DNA of 64,000 bases from contig NZ_CP035758.1 of NCBI RefSeq assembly GCF_004208415.1, forward strand, positions 5,146,001 to 5,210,000. The letters are read 5' to 3'. The DNA is from Ktedonosporobacter rubrisoli. Its GTDB lineage: Bacteria; Chloroflexota; Ktedonobacteria; Ktedonobacterales; Ktedonobacteraceae. A model generated the notes under the pieces. That model saw only the letters and a list, made by a program, of their open reading frames with translations. It was not told the origin of the DNA and did no database searches. Positions 26,384-35,336 of the stretch are shown here, piece after piece (within the stretch, counting starts at the first letter, position 1; each line of letters begins with the position of its first letter). The position numbers were made by a program, and so were the translations under genes.

Positions 26384-26639
26384 AAAATAACCAGGCTCCT
26401 TCACGCGGCCACTAAGCTCTAGCAGCAAGTTACCTGCTAGAGGCCTCAAACAAATATAGTAGCACTGGCATATGCCCTGAGCGGCCCTTCACACTCGGAC
26501 ACGAGAAGCATTCTGCCAGGAAGCTGTAAAGACAGCATAACCACTAAAGCTCTGCGCGGTCAAGCTGCCCGGCTCTCGCTCGCCGGTACCATAGTTACCA
26601 CATGCCGCCATCCCATCCTACATAGGACCAGAGCATCCA

Positions 26640-26954
26640 TTAAAGCAGCTTTGCAGAACTATGCTCCATATTGTATCGTGAGCGCCACAAAAGATACGCA
26701 CGCGTCAGCCAACGTGGACAGAAGGCAACTACAGGCACACTCACCCAGAGAGCTACTAACGTGGCAAAGATTCGGCCCAGGCACACTATAGCCAGCCAGC
26801 CGGCAAACAGAGCTGTCAGCGCGCCTAGAATAAGCATCAAGAGCCAGCCATGCGCTCCCCAGGCAGGCAGTCGCAAGCCAGCGGTATTAGACAGCGCACC
26901 AACCACCAAGCCAATTCCCAGCCATAACAACGAGAGCATAAAAAGTTCAGGCAT
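26640..26954 (-). CDS. Small membrane protein downstream of a hydrolase gene
   Basis: 104 residues with three hydrophobic segments rich in Gly and Ala (LWLGIGLVVGALSN, WLLMLILGALTALFAGWLAIVCLG, LVALWVSVPVVAFCP). AGGGAGG lies before ATG 26954. It starts 19 bp after the stop of the 26974-28197 gene on the same strand, so the two form an operon. The first part recalls the small YeaQ/YmgE-like membrane proteins, but I am not sure. Confidence 0.6.
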   Translation of the reverse strand: MPELFMLSLLWLGIGLVVGALSNTAGLRLPAWGAHGWLLMLILGALTALFAGWLAIVCLGRIFATLVALWVSVPVVAFCPRWLTRAYLLWRSRYNMEHSSAKLL

Positions 26955-26973
26955 ATGCGCCTCCCTTTGCCAT

Positions 26974-28197
26974 TTATGATGCGGCTATGAGCATTTTACT
27001 GGCAATCTGAAAGAGCCGTGAGCCATCGCCAAGCAATTGACCATAGTTGAGATTTGAACGGACTTCAACATGCTGAAAAATGCCGAACTCGGCAAAATCA
27101 TAGGGATGATGAAGTCGAGCCAGGGCTGTAGCGAACTCGCGCGACTGCGTAAAGGGCACATAGGTATCGCCGCGATCGTGCAAGAGGTAGATCGGAGCAT
27201 GAATATACATAACTACAGAACTTGGCGAGAGCGCCGCAAACTGCGCTTTAATCGCTGGCGAAAGAGCTGCCATATTCTTGGCCACGTTCTCTGGCTCATC
27301 GCCGGCCAGGAGATGATAAGCAGCGACGGCAGGAGGCGACAACTGCGCCAATTCGGCCTCATCTAAAGCTCGTCCGCCGGGCATAAAAGCCTGCTGTAAT
27401 AACGAGCTCTCTTCAGGCGTCAGCACGCCACTGACCATATTCGTCAGAACCTGTAAAGGCACATAGTAGGGATGCCAGGGCTGCGCATGGCCATCGACCA
27501 TAAGGGCCCGCTTGCCTACCTCCTGCACCAGGCTTGTGGCGTCAAAATAGCCGCCAAAGGAAACAATAAAGGCTATGCGATCCCGAATACGCGGGTCCGC
27601 GCCAGCCAGACAGGCCAGCACATCACCGGCACTCAAACCAAAGAGACCAATGCGCGCAGGATCTATGTCGGGACGCCGGGCCAGATAGGAGAATGTCTGC
27701 ACCACGGCCTCACTATCAGACTTTGATAGCGCAAAGTTGAAGAGCGTCTGCGTCCCCACATTCACTACAACAAGCCCTTCACGCGCCAGAGCCCGATCAA
27801 GATTAACAAGTTGTGGTGAGCTACGGTTATCGCCCACCCCAGCGATAGTAATGATCGCCGCCCGCTTTCCAGGAACTAACGGAAGCGCATCAGCCGGCTC
27901 ATAGATATCCAGATAGACCGGTCCTGCAGAAGAAGGAAGCGTTGTACGAATAAAGCGTACAGGGTTTCCAGCCAGTGCAAGAGGAGCAGGTTCAGAAGCA
28001 CTAATTAAGGCTGGCAAGAGCAGCACACTACGCGTATAAGCACGCCCCCAGGGCAGCACCGAAAGACCCAGCCCCGTGAGAAAGAGCAGGGCTAAAATGG
28101 CGCGGGCTACTCTCTGACCCAGGCGCCGATCTGGCGTAGGGCGCACGTTTAGCCGCGAGTCGAGCCTGAGCAGTGCTGATGCTGACTTTTTAAGCAT
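26974..28197 (-). CDS. Membrane-anchored alpha/beta hydrolase, dienelactone-hydrolase-like
   Basis: About 407 residues. A membrane helix near residues 32-50 (ARAILALLFLTGLGLSVLPW) anchors an alpha/beta hydrolase domain. The nucleophile elbow is GLFGLSAGD, a catalytic Asp candidate is in LLHDRGDTYVPF, and a His follows in IFQHVEVRS. ATG 28197 has AGAGG about 8 nt upstream. It probably acts on esters or peptides outside or at the membrane. Confidence 0.75.
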   Translation of the reverse strand: MLKKSASALLRLDSRLNVRPTPDRRLGQRVARAILALLFLTGLGLSVLPWGRAYTRSVLLLPALISASEPAPLALAGNPVRFIRTTLPSSAGPVYLDIYEPADALPLVPGKRAAIITIAGVGDNRSSPQLVNLDRALAREGLVVVNVGTQTLFNFALSKSDSEAVVQTFSYLARRPDIDPARIGLFGLSAGDVLACLAGADPRIRDRIAFIVSFGGYFDATSLVQEVGKRALMVDGHAQPWHPYYVPLQVLTNMVSGVLTPEESSLLQQAFMPGGRALDEAELAQLSPPAVAAYHLLAGDEPENVAKNMAALSPAIKAQFAALSPSSVVMYIHAPIYLLHDRGDTYVPFTQSREFATALARLHHPYDFAEFGIFQHVEVRSNLNYGQLLGDGSRLFQIASKMLIAAS

Positions 28198-28539
28198 ATC
28201 CATCACCTCTCATACATCCTTGCTCGCCCTGCCAGCCCCACCTGCTTACATCCCTTATTGAGTGGCTTTTTCAGCTGTCCCTACAAATAGTTGCGCCCTC
28301 ATCCTTCAATACACACAGCGAAGACAAGACAATAGCCCATAGCATAACTATCAGGACGTGCGAAACAACTTGAGAGTTACCAAATAGATGGCCACTAGAG
28401 ATAGAGAGAGTATATCCGCTTGTTGCAAAGCCAAAAAGGGTCATATGACCCATATCTACCAGGAAAAGCACCTCTAACTTGTTGGTGCTAAGCATGCATG
28501 ATAAGATGGAGATGTATTTAGAGAAGGGGAGGCTATGCT
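28198..28539. other. Intergenic region between divergent hydrolase and GtrA genes
   Basis: 342 bp. A 74-residue minus-strand open frame is present but lacks a ribosome binding site. I see no clear promoter or repeat. Confidence 0.4.
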
Positions 28540-28980
28540 ATGTTGGCACGCCTTAGCGGGCTCCTGCGCGGTCCACTATGCCAGCGCCTGCTGCGCTATG
28601 CCCTGGTAGGAGGCCTGGGTATTCCCATACATCTACTGGCCCTGGCCTTTTTCCTCTATATCATGGGCAACGGACTGTATCCCCTGGCGCTAGCCTTTGC
28701 CTTCGAGGTAAGCACAAACATCAACTTTATCTTCAACCAGCTTTATACGTATGGAGAACAAAAGCACCTGAGCATTAAGGCTTGGATCACACGCGCCATA
28801 AAAGCTCAGATGGCCAGCCTCTCAGCTCAGATTATTACCTATTTCCTGGCCCTAATGCTTACCAGCGGGCTGCATCTCAATCCTTACCTGGCAAGCACTA
28901 TCGGCATCGTCAGCGTCTTCTTCTACAACTTTGCTATAGCGCACCGTTTTGTTTTTCGTCAGGTCCAAACCAGGCATTAG
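28540..28980 (+). CDS. GtrA-like flippase-associated membrane protein
   Basis: 146 residues with four membrane helices in the GtrA pattern: LRYALVGGLGIPIHLLALAFFLY, then FEVSTNINFIFNQLYTYGE, and a closing SVFFYNFAIAHRFVF. GtrA-family proteins help move polyprenyl-phosphate-linked sugars across the membrane. GGGAGG lies 7 nt before ATG 28540. Its 3' end overlaps the convergent gene by 47 bp. The polyprenyl-phosphate sugar operon at 33.2-36.1 kb is a possible functional partner. Confidence 0.75.
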   Translation: MLARLSGLLRGPLCQRLLRYALVGGLGIPIHLLALAFFLYIMGNGLYPLALAFAFEVSTNINFIFNQLYTYGEQKHLSIKAWITRAIKAQMASLSAQIITYFLALMLTSGLHLNPYLASTIGIVSVFFYNFAIAHRFVFRQVQTRH

Positions 28981-30004
28981 AAGGGAAGATCTCCCCTTCT
29001 GGTATCTGCTTACCTATCTCCAAGGAAAGTTGGAGCAATCGCTCTTCTAACTCTTGCCAGACAAAAAGCTCGGCCTGGGGACGCGTGATGAACTGGCCCC
29101 TTTGAGCAGCCTGGAGCATCCGCCTCTGCACGTGCTGCTGAAATGAAGCCACATAGACCTGCTGCGCTCTATATGAAGGCATAATGCCAAGCTCTAACTG
29201 CCGTAAATTGTAGAATTCGTCGGGCTCAAACGCCAGCGCACATAAATCCGCATAACTCTGAATGACATCTAACTGAGACTGCGAAAAACAATTCGGTCGC
29301 TCAGAGATAATACATAAGCATCCAGCAATAGAATCAGACAGCAGGATCGGCCAGGTTACCGAACTTCCCAGCTTTGGATGAAGATGAGCAGGGAAAAGTT
29401 GTTCTCTCTCCCCATGGGACATCACGACAATTGGACGTCCTGATACAGCACTACAGCCGGTTTGGGACTCGGCGCCAAAGAATTGTGACCAGTGCTCTAA
29501 CTGGCCATGCCAGGACATATTTCCACGCCCCCACGATTTGCGTAAGCTGCGCACTTTTCGTCCCTGCTGAGCAGGAGGCACGCAGACAGCGATAAAAATA
29601 GCAATTCCTTCCTCTTGAGGATCAAGCTGTTTTAACATCTGCTGCAAAATGGCCAGGCAAATCGAAGAGGCGCGTAAAACAGGCGGATTGGTCGTATGAA
29701 TATTTAATATCTGAGCATAAAACGAAGATGGAACTACCTCCATCGCGCCTTCTGACTCCGCCAAATTCTCAGTTAAAATGTAGGGATATTCTTCAGCGAT
29801 AAGACGAGAAAGCTGCTCATGATACTGCGGCAAAGCAGCAACAAGAGAGCGCAAGGCATCCGGGCGTGGATTAGACTTGTTTACAGCCCATCGTGTCAAC
29901 GTAACAGGATTAACTCCTATCGCCTCGGCAAGGTGTTGCCGCTTCTGAGAGTCGCGTATGACCCAGCCCAGCAGCTCTCGCCATGTTTGGAATGCTTCTT
30001 CCAT
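28934..30004 (-). CDS. HTH and GAF domain transcriptional regulator
   Basis: About 356 residues. The N-terminus is a lambda-repressor-like helix-turn-helix (WVIRDSQKRQHLAEAIGVNPVTLTRWAVNKSNPRPDALRSL), a form repeated in Ktedonobacteria. A GAF-like sensor domain follows at about 115-285 (ICLAILQQMLKQLDPQEEGIAIF ... PIVVMSHGEREQLFP ... SVTWPILLSDSIAGCLCIIS). ATG 30004 is preferred over 30049. The stop lies inside the convergent gtrA-like gene. Confidence 0.75.
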   Translation of the reverse strand: MEEAFQTWRELLGWVIRDSQKRQHLAEAIGVNPVTLTRWAVNKSNPRPDALRSLVAALPQYHEQLSRLIAEEYPYILTENLAESEGAMEVVPSSFYAQILNIHTTNPPVLRASSICLAILQQMLKQLDPQEEGIAIFIAVCVPPAQQGRKVRSLRKSWGRGNMSWHGQLEHWSQFFGAESQTGCSAVSGRPIVVMSHGEREQLFPAHLHPKLGSSVTWPILLSDSIAGCLCIISERPNCFSQSQLDVIQSYADLCALAFEPDEFYNLRQLELGIMPSYRAQQVYVASFQQHVQRRMLQAAQRGQFITRPQAELFVWQELEERLLQLSLEIGKQIPEGEIFPSNAWFGPDEKQNGAL

Positions 30005-30725
30005 ATCACAGTACTGCAAAATATGAATGACACCCGATGCGCATCTCACCTCTTATGCCTTGAAACAACGAAAAGTGCCGTTCAGATTATTCTGCATTCG
30101 CTGGATAATCTAGAACCTATACGCGCCCTTCCCTGAAATCGCATATTCTAAGCAAGATGTCATCGAAGTCTGCAAATAAAAATATATTCAGCTAAAATAC
30201 CAGACTTTACAATCACACGCACGATTATTTATCAGTCTCTATAGAGCAAGCAAGCCAGACATTGAACATAGCTTATGTCTACCGGTTATCGATACCACTG
30301 GCCTGATATCTCTAAATGAGCCGCTAGATTGGCATGTGACAAAGCAAGAATTTCTGTCCAGGGACAGGCATTCTGACCGAAGGGAGTCAACGACAATAAT
30401 TGGGACAAACGTCTATTGAGAAATTCGAAGAACATCGACGTGCCCAACAAGTACGTATAGCATACCTCATGTAAGAGAGTAGCGTCAACCATAAAAAGCG
30501 AGGCAGGCGAGTAACTTGCGTTGAATTCGCGATCTTTAATAGACTCTTAATACCAACCAGTTATCTAGACCACTGCTTCATTGCTGTCGCTGCAGCCAAC
30601 GAGGAGTGCGCAAGGAACAATGGTTTGCAAACAGGAAAGAAAAAAATGGCGGCCTCTATATCCGCCGTTCCCTCTCAGGGAGAGCACGGAGAGTAGGAGC
30701 CGCCAAGCATAAGCATGACTTGCGT
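30005..30725. other. Intergenic region, 720 bp
   Basis: A+T-rich. Short open frames lack start signals. It holds only the terminator of the Mrp gene (30641-30666). Confidence 0.5.
30641..30666 (-). terminator. Rho-independent terminator of the Mrp gene
   Basis: In the minus sense, GGCGG (30666-30662) and CCGCC (30652-30648) with flanking A/T pairs form a stem, directly followed by ATTTTTT (30647-30641). It lies about 60 nt past the stop. Confidence 0.85.
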
Positions 30726-31760
30726 TTAACGTTTAATCTTTAAGGTATTAACGAAGTTGCCCGCCAACTCTTCATAGGCCTCGGCATAATATTCCTCAAC
30801 CCGCCCTGAATCGCAAAGGGTCGTCAAGGAAGGATCGATGGGCAGATGCCCCAACAAAGGAGCCCCCGTCATCGACACAAGTTCAGTTCCGTTGCTGGGG
30901 CCAAAGATCTCATAGCGCTCACCGTTGGGGGTCTCAAAGTAAGCCATATTTTCTACTACCCCAACAATCAGCCCCTTGAGTTGGCGTACCATATTAATAC
31001 ACTTCATCACAATCATCGTCGCCAGCATCTGGGGCGAAGAAACAATTACCACGCCATCGACAGGCAAAGCCTGCATGACAGTCATCGGCGCATCGGAAGT
31101 GCCGGGAGGTAGATCTACCAGCAAATAATCAAGCTCTCCCCAGTCCACATCGCTATAGAACTGCTTAATAGCGCTAGAGACCATAGGGCCACGCCAGACC
31201 ACCGGGTCGCTCTCCCTTTCAAGGAACATGTTCATAGACATGATCTTAATGCCACCCTTGCTGACAAGTGGCTCAATCCCCCCATTGGGTGACTTGGTTG
31301 GCTGCCCTTTAGTACCAAACATGCGGGCAATGCTAGGGCCGGTAATATCGCCATCAAGCACACCTACGCGCTGACCTTGACGTCGCAGCGAAACTGCAAG
31401 TAGTCCTGTCACCAGCGACTTACCAACCCCGCCTTTACCACTCATAATCGCGATCACCTGCTTGATCTTACGATCAGCGGCAGAATTGGCCATAGTCAGA
31501 GGCACGCCACGCCCTACAGGAGCCTTCTTAGGAGCGACAGAAACGGGCTCTCCATTGATAACTGCATTCAGATCCTTAACGATCTGATCAAGCTTCTCGG
31601 GAGTAAAACGATGCGTCCGCGCTCCCTGTGCAACACTTTCTCGTGAGCCGACAGCACAGGCGGTGCAAGGCAGGCCATGCCCATGGAAGACCTTAACCGT
31701 TGCAGGGTACCTGGACACCACATCATGTATGATCATGTCGGCAGTAATAGTATCCGCCAT
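30726..31760 (-). CDS. DUF1858-Mrp/NBP35 fusion, iron-sulfur carrier ATPase
   Basis: About 344 residues. Residues 1-65 form a DUF1858 domain with a CxxC pair (GLPCTACAVG, Cys32 and Cys35). From about 100 on it is a Mrp/NBP35/ApbC P-loop NTPase with the deviant Walker A SGKGGVGKS (107-115), DGDITGPSIARMF, LVDLPPGTSD and VVENMAYF. Mrp proteins carry or insert Fe-S clusters. The C-terminal CxxC that usually binds the bridging cluster is absent (YFETPNGERYEIFG). ATG 31760 is chosen over 31775 because AGGATAGG lies just upstream. Confidence 0.9.
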   Translation of the reverse strand: MADTITADMIIHDVVSRYPATVKVFHGHGLPCTACAVGSRESVAQGARTHRFTPEKLDQIVKDLNAVINGEPVSVAPKKAPVGRGVPLTMANSAADRKIKQVIAIMSGKGGVGKSLVTGLLAVSLRRQGQRVGVLDGDITGPSIARMFGTKGQPTKSPNGGIEPLVSKGGIKIMSMNMFLERESDPVVWRGPMVSSAIKQFYSDVDWGELDYLLVDLPPGTSDAPMTVMQALPVDGVVIVSSPQMLATMIVMKCINMVRQLKGLIVGVVENMAYFETPNGERYEIFGPSNGTELVSMTGAPLLGHLPIDPSLTTLCDSGRVEEYYAEAYEELAGNFVNTLKIKR

Positions 31761-32206
31761 GTAACCTATCCTCATTAGCCACGCGGAAGCTTATCCTCAT
31801 GGCTATTCTCCTTTTTTCAGGTTTTCGCTGAATTAAACATAAAAGTCTTAATTCCTACCTATCTACTCAGGTATTATAGCATACATTGAACAGCATGGCT
31901 ATATATTTTAGAGAATGAGGCAAGGCCTGTGCCCCCACTTTTGTCCCGGCGGGACGAGAGAGAAAAAGCCCTGGCACGTGAAATATCTTCCTTATCAACG
32001 AGCACATTGCCTTTCAGCGCCCCTTGTTGCAAGCGGTACAACCCTGGATGGTAGAGCCTTGCCCGTCCCTTTTATTGTTGGGTCTATATTTAGGCTAACA
32101 ATGGTTCTAACTATCTTCTCAACGATTGCGCGCAAAGATAGGTTTATGCTATCATGACTGCACACAGAAGCGAAGGCAGTCAAAAAAAACTGTGAAGGAA
32201 GAGACT
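31761..32206. promoter_or_regulatory. Divergent region of the Mrp and Crp/Fnr genes
   Basis: 446 bp. A candidate promoter for the plus-strand gene is TTGCGC (32126-32131) with TATCAT (32150-32155), spacer 18. GTCCC-GGC-GGGAC at 31943-31955 is a small perfect dyad. No gene is seen. Confidence 0.4.
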
Positions 32207-32896
32207 ATGGAGGCAGAAATCGAATCTGCATATTTCAAGCAGGTATATATCTTTGCTAGTCTAAGCGACGAAGACATTCGAGCATTCATGGGCGTTGCGC
32301 GACGACGCACCTTTCGCGCAGGTGAAGTCATCTTTCACCGCGATGATCCTGGTCAGGTATTATACGTCATCAAAGAGGGCAAAGTAAAAATCTGCCTCAT
32401 CAGTCCTGATGGGCAAGAGATCTCCCTGGTCGTTTTCGGCAAAGGAGAATACTTTGGCGAGCTTGCCCTTCTCGACGGGCTGCCGCGCTCCGCTGATGCC
32501 ATTGCCCTGGAAAAAGTGGAATGCTATACGCTACAGCGAAGCGATTTCCACAACGCGATCATGAAAAACCCGAAGATAGCCATCCAGGTGCTAGAGGTGC
32601 TTTCCAAGCGCTTGCGCAGCACTGATCAGCAGGTTGAGGATCTCATTTTCCTTGACGTCTATGGTCGTGTCGCCAAGAAGCTGCTCGAACTGGCAGAAAC
32701 GCATGGAGTTCAAGTCGAGGGAGGCACACTGATCGATGTACGTCTCACTCAGCAGGAGCTAGCTTCAATGGTTGGCGCCTCGCGTGAGAGCGTCAACAAA
32801 GTTCTCGGCTATTTTACTGACAAGCAGTTTATCAGTACAGACAAGCACAGGATCACGCTACATCGCCTGTCTGATTTGAAGAGGCGCATCTACTAA
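32207..32896 (+). CDS. Crp/Fnr family transcriptional regulator
   Basis: About 229 residues. The cyclic-nucleotide-binding domain is at about 12-125 (VYIFASLSDEDIRAFM, VIFHRDDPGQVLYVIKEGKVKI, GEYFGELALLDGLPRSADAIAL with the phosphate-cassette GELALLDGLPRSA). The Crp-type helix-turn-helix is LTQQELASMVGASRESVNKVLGYF. The cassette keeps Glu and Arg, so cAMP or a similar ligand may bind. No Fnr-type cysteines are seen. ATG 32207 with AAGGA 7 nt upstream is preferred over an earlier TTG-type start. Confidence 0.9.
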   Translation: MEAEIESAYFKQVYIFASLSDEDIRAFMGVARRRTFRAGEVIFHRDDPGQVLYVIKEGKVKICLISPDGQEISLVVFGKGEYFGELALLDGLPRSADAIALEKVECYTLQRSDFHNAIMKNPKIAIQVLEVLSKRLRSTDQQVEDLIFLDVYGRVAKKLLELAETHGVQVEGGTLIDVRLTQQELASMVGASRESVNKVLGYFTDKQFISTDKHRITLHRLSDLKRRIY

Positions 32897-32932
32897 CAGC
32901 GGGCGAGGATAAGCTAGCGTACAAGAGATATA

Positions 32933-32994
32933 CCGAAAAGGCGGGCCAGGTTTTTATATGCCTCCTTACCTACAAAACTTCCTGGCCTTTTCGG
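32933..32994 (+). terminator. Long imperfect hairpin after the Crp/Fnr gene
   Basis: CCGAAAAGGC (32933-32942) plus CAGG pair with CCTGGCCTTTTCGG (32981-32994), with a 4-base bulge. It starts 36 nt past the stop. The rest of the 310-bp spacer has a second dyad, GCGCT ... AGCGC, and no gene. Confidence 0.6.
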
Positions 32995-33207
32995 CGCTGG
33001 CTAGCGCTGACTTGTGGGCAGGAATTGTTGGCCCATATTTGCCATGTTGAGATGTGGGCGGCTAAGAAGAGCAGGCCTGCTCGCCTACTAGTAAAGAGGC
33101 AGCCCAACTCCTGCTAGACCCCTATAATTTGTTACTCCTTTCCCGGCCAAACGTTTGGTTTTGTAGTTAGTTTCTACACTTGCGACGTGTTGAAGGGATA
33201 AATATTC

Positions 33208-34251
33208 TTGGAGAAAGCAATCACCAAGCGAGATAAGCATCAAGTGGCCCAAACGTCCAAAGATGAAAATCCAGATAGACAACCTACATCTACACAGAGT
33301 GTTCCAACTAAAAGTTCCGATCTTCGGGAACGCCTCTCGGCGTTAGTACTTGCGCTTCGTCCTCGCCAATGGACCAAAAATTTAGCTGTATTCGTCGCCA
33401 TCATCTTTGCGCAAAGGCTTTTTGATCTAGCTTCTTTTGAGAGGGCCATACTGGCTTTCATTGCATTTTGCCTGGCCTCTAGTAGTATTTATTTACTAAA
33501 CGATCTTCTGGATATAGATCGTGACAGGCAACATCCAGTAAAACGTCTACGTCCCCTGGCCTCGGGAAGATTACCAATATCCTGGGCAATTGCGGCAATG
33601 AGCGTCCTAATCCTGGGCTGTATCACGCTTATACTCTTCCTCTTTAATATACCCATCGCACCAGTAAATGCTACTATCTATGCAGACCTGGGAGGCGCCA
33701 ATTTCCTATTTGCCCTCACTGTAGCTCTCTATCTCATGATTATGGTACTCTATAGCATCCGCCTCAAGCATATCGTACTCATCGACGTTTTTATTATCGC
33801 CGGTGGCTTTGTGCTACGCATCATAGCCGGAGCTGTGGTCATTCCTGTCTCTATTTCCCCATGGTTGGGTATGGTAACCTGCCTGCTCTCCCTTTTCCTG
33901 GCCTTAAGCAAACGACGCCATGAGCTTACATTACTGCAGGGGGAGGCCTCGCAGCACAGGCAGATCCTCAAAGAGTACAGCATTCCTATGCTTGACCAAA
34001 TGATCACCATTGTCGTAGCAGCTACAGTGGTAGCCTACAGCCTCTATACAGTTCAAAGCCCAACGGGACACCACAGGTTGATTCTGACCGTACCGCTTGT
34101 GCTGTATGGCATCTTTCGTTACCTGTACCTGGTATATATGCGTATGGAGGGCGGTAGTCCTGAAGAAATCCTATTACGTGACCGACACATGCTCGGAACC
34201 GTTATTTTGTGTACAATCTTGATTATTACCGTACTTTATATCTTGCCATAG
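33208..34251 (+). CDS. UbiA-type prenyltransferase, decaprenyl-phosphate phosphoribosyltransferase-like
   Basis: 347 residues: a polar N-terminus of about 45 residues, then eight or nine membrane helices. The first Asp-rich motif is NDLLDIDRDRQHPVKRLRP (98-116), in the form typical of decaprenyl-phosphate phosphoribosyltransferases rather than quinone UbiA. The second aspartate region is near LVYSIRLKHIVLIDVFIIA-like VLYSIRLKHIVLIDV. Such enzymes transfer a prenyl or phosphoribosyl group on lipid carriers. The start is TTG 33208 with AAGGG about 10 nt upstream; no ATG fits. It is the first gene of a three-gene operon. Confidence 0.8.
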   Translation: MEKAITKRDKHQVAQTSKDENPDRQPTSTQSVPTKSSDLRERLSALVLALRPRQWTKNLAVFVAIIFAQRLFDLASFERAILAFIAFCLASSSIYLLNDLLDIDRDRQHPVKRLRPLASGRLPISWAIAAMSVLILGCITLILFLFNIPIAPVNATIYADLGGANFLFALTVALYLMIMVLYSIRLKHIVLIDVFIIAGGFVLRIIAGAVVIPVSISPWLGMVTCLLSLFLALSKRRHELTLLQGEASQHRQILKEYSIPMLDQMITIVVAATVVAYSLYTVQSPTGHHRLILTVPLVLYGIFRYLYLVYMRMEGGSPEEILLRDRHMLGTVILCTILIITVLYILP

Positions 34252-34266
34252 TAATGGAGCCTGTAT

Positions 34267-35331
34267 TTGCATACTCGTAAGATACGTTTGGGAATAGTGT
34301 TTTCACTGATCCTGGCCTTCATAGTGATGACAGCCATAACACTCTATGCGGACCTTCCGCATATGATAGAGGCGCTTGCACACTTCCATTGGGCCTATCT
34401 GCCTCTCATTCTGGGCTTTACACTATTCAACTATTTTATGCGTTTCGTGAAATGGCAATATTACCTGCGTTACTTGAAAATAAAAGTCAGCCGAGGCAAA
34501 AGCTTGCTCATCTTCCTTTCCGGCCTCTCAATGGCGATTACGCCGGGCAAAGTTGGCGAGCTTCTCAAATCATATCTACTCAAGAGGGCCACCGGAGAAC
34601 CCATCAGCCGGACCTCGCCTATTATCGTAGCCGAGCGGCTTACTGATGGCATTGCTATGGTAGGATTAGCCACAACGGGACTAGCGCTGTACCGTTTCGG
34701 CTGGGAATTATTACTCATCATAGTGAGCCTCGGCTTCGTGGGTATTCTGCTTATTCAAAACCGCCGGCTAGCCCTCGCTCTGCTGAGCTTTGGAGAACGC
34801 TTACCGGTAATCTCACGAATTACGCACTTAATGCGCGAATTCTACGAGACTTCCTATACCTTATTGCAGTGGCGACCATTGCTGTTCGCTATCTGTATTG
34901 GCCTGGTGTCCTGGTCTGGCGAATGCGTAGCTCTGTACTTCGTCTACAGTGGACTGGGCATTGCACACAGTTTTGATCTCTTTATCAAAGCCGTGTTTAT
35001 TCTCGCCGTCTCATCACTCATCGGCTCTGCATCAGGTCTACCTGGAGGGTTGGGAACCGCTGATAGCAGTATGCTGGGGCTGACACGTGTCTTGATATCA
35101 ACTTCTGCAACCCTGGGTGGGGCTGCCACATTGCTTATTCGTCTTTGCACTCTCTGGTTCGGTTTGTCGATAGGCATAGGCGCTGTACTCTTATTCCGCT
35201 CCATTCAGGGCGTTGATATCTCAGCAAAACACGATGGGGAGAACAAGCACACGGATGGTAATCAATCGCCTATGGATGAACGCTTCTCAGATCTCACACC
35301 AGCGTCAGCATCGGCAAGCACTGGAGAATAG
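34267..35331 (+). CDS. Lysylphosphatidylglycerol-synthase-TM/flippase-like membrane protein
   Basis: 354 residues with about eight helices and the PF03706-type pattern: NYFMRFVKWQYYLRYLKI, LSGLSMAITPGKVGELLKSYLLKR, PIIVAERLTDG and SSLIGSASGLPGGLGTADSSML. Proteins of this family act as lipid flippases or carriers. The start is TTG 34267 with GGAG 7 nt upstream, 15 bp after UbiA. The next gene overlaps by one base. The operon suggests export or handling of polyprenyl-phosphate sugars. Confidence 0.85.
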   Translation: MHTRKIRLGIVFSLILAFIVMTAITLYADLPHMIEALAHFHWAYLPLILGFTLFNYFMRFVKWQYYLRYLKIKVSRGKSLLIFLSGLSMAITPGKVGELLKSYLLKRATGEPISRTSPIIVAERLTDGIAMVGLATTGLALYRFGWELLLIIVSLGFVGILLIQNRRLALALLSFGERLPVISRITHLMREFYETSYTLLQWRPLLFAICIGLVSWSGECVALYFVYSGLGIAHSFDLFIKAVFILAVSSLIGSASGLPGGLGTADSSMLGLTRVLISTSATLGGAATLLIRLCTLWFGLSIGIGAVLLFRSIQGVDISAKHDGENKHTDGNQSPMDERFSDLTPASASASTGE

Positions 35332-35336
35332 TGGTT

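Noticed and set aside
28271..28495. 74-residue hydrophobic minus-strand frame
   Set aside because: No ribosome binding site and no recognisable pattern.
30286..30492. 68-residue minus-strand frame in the 720-bp spacer
   Set aside because: No start signal or homologous feature; composition is not convincing.
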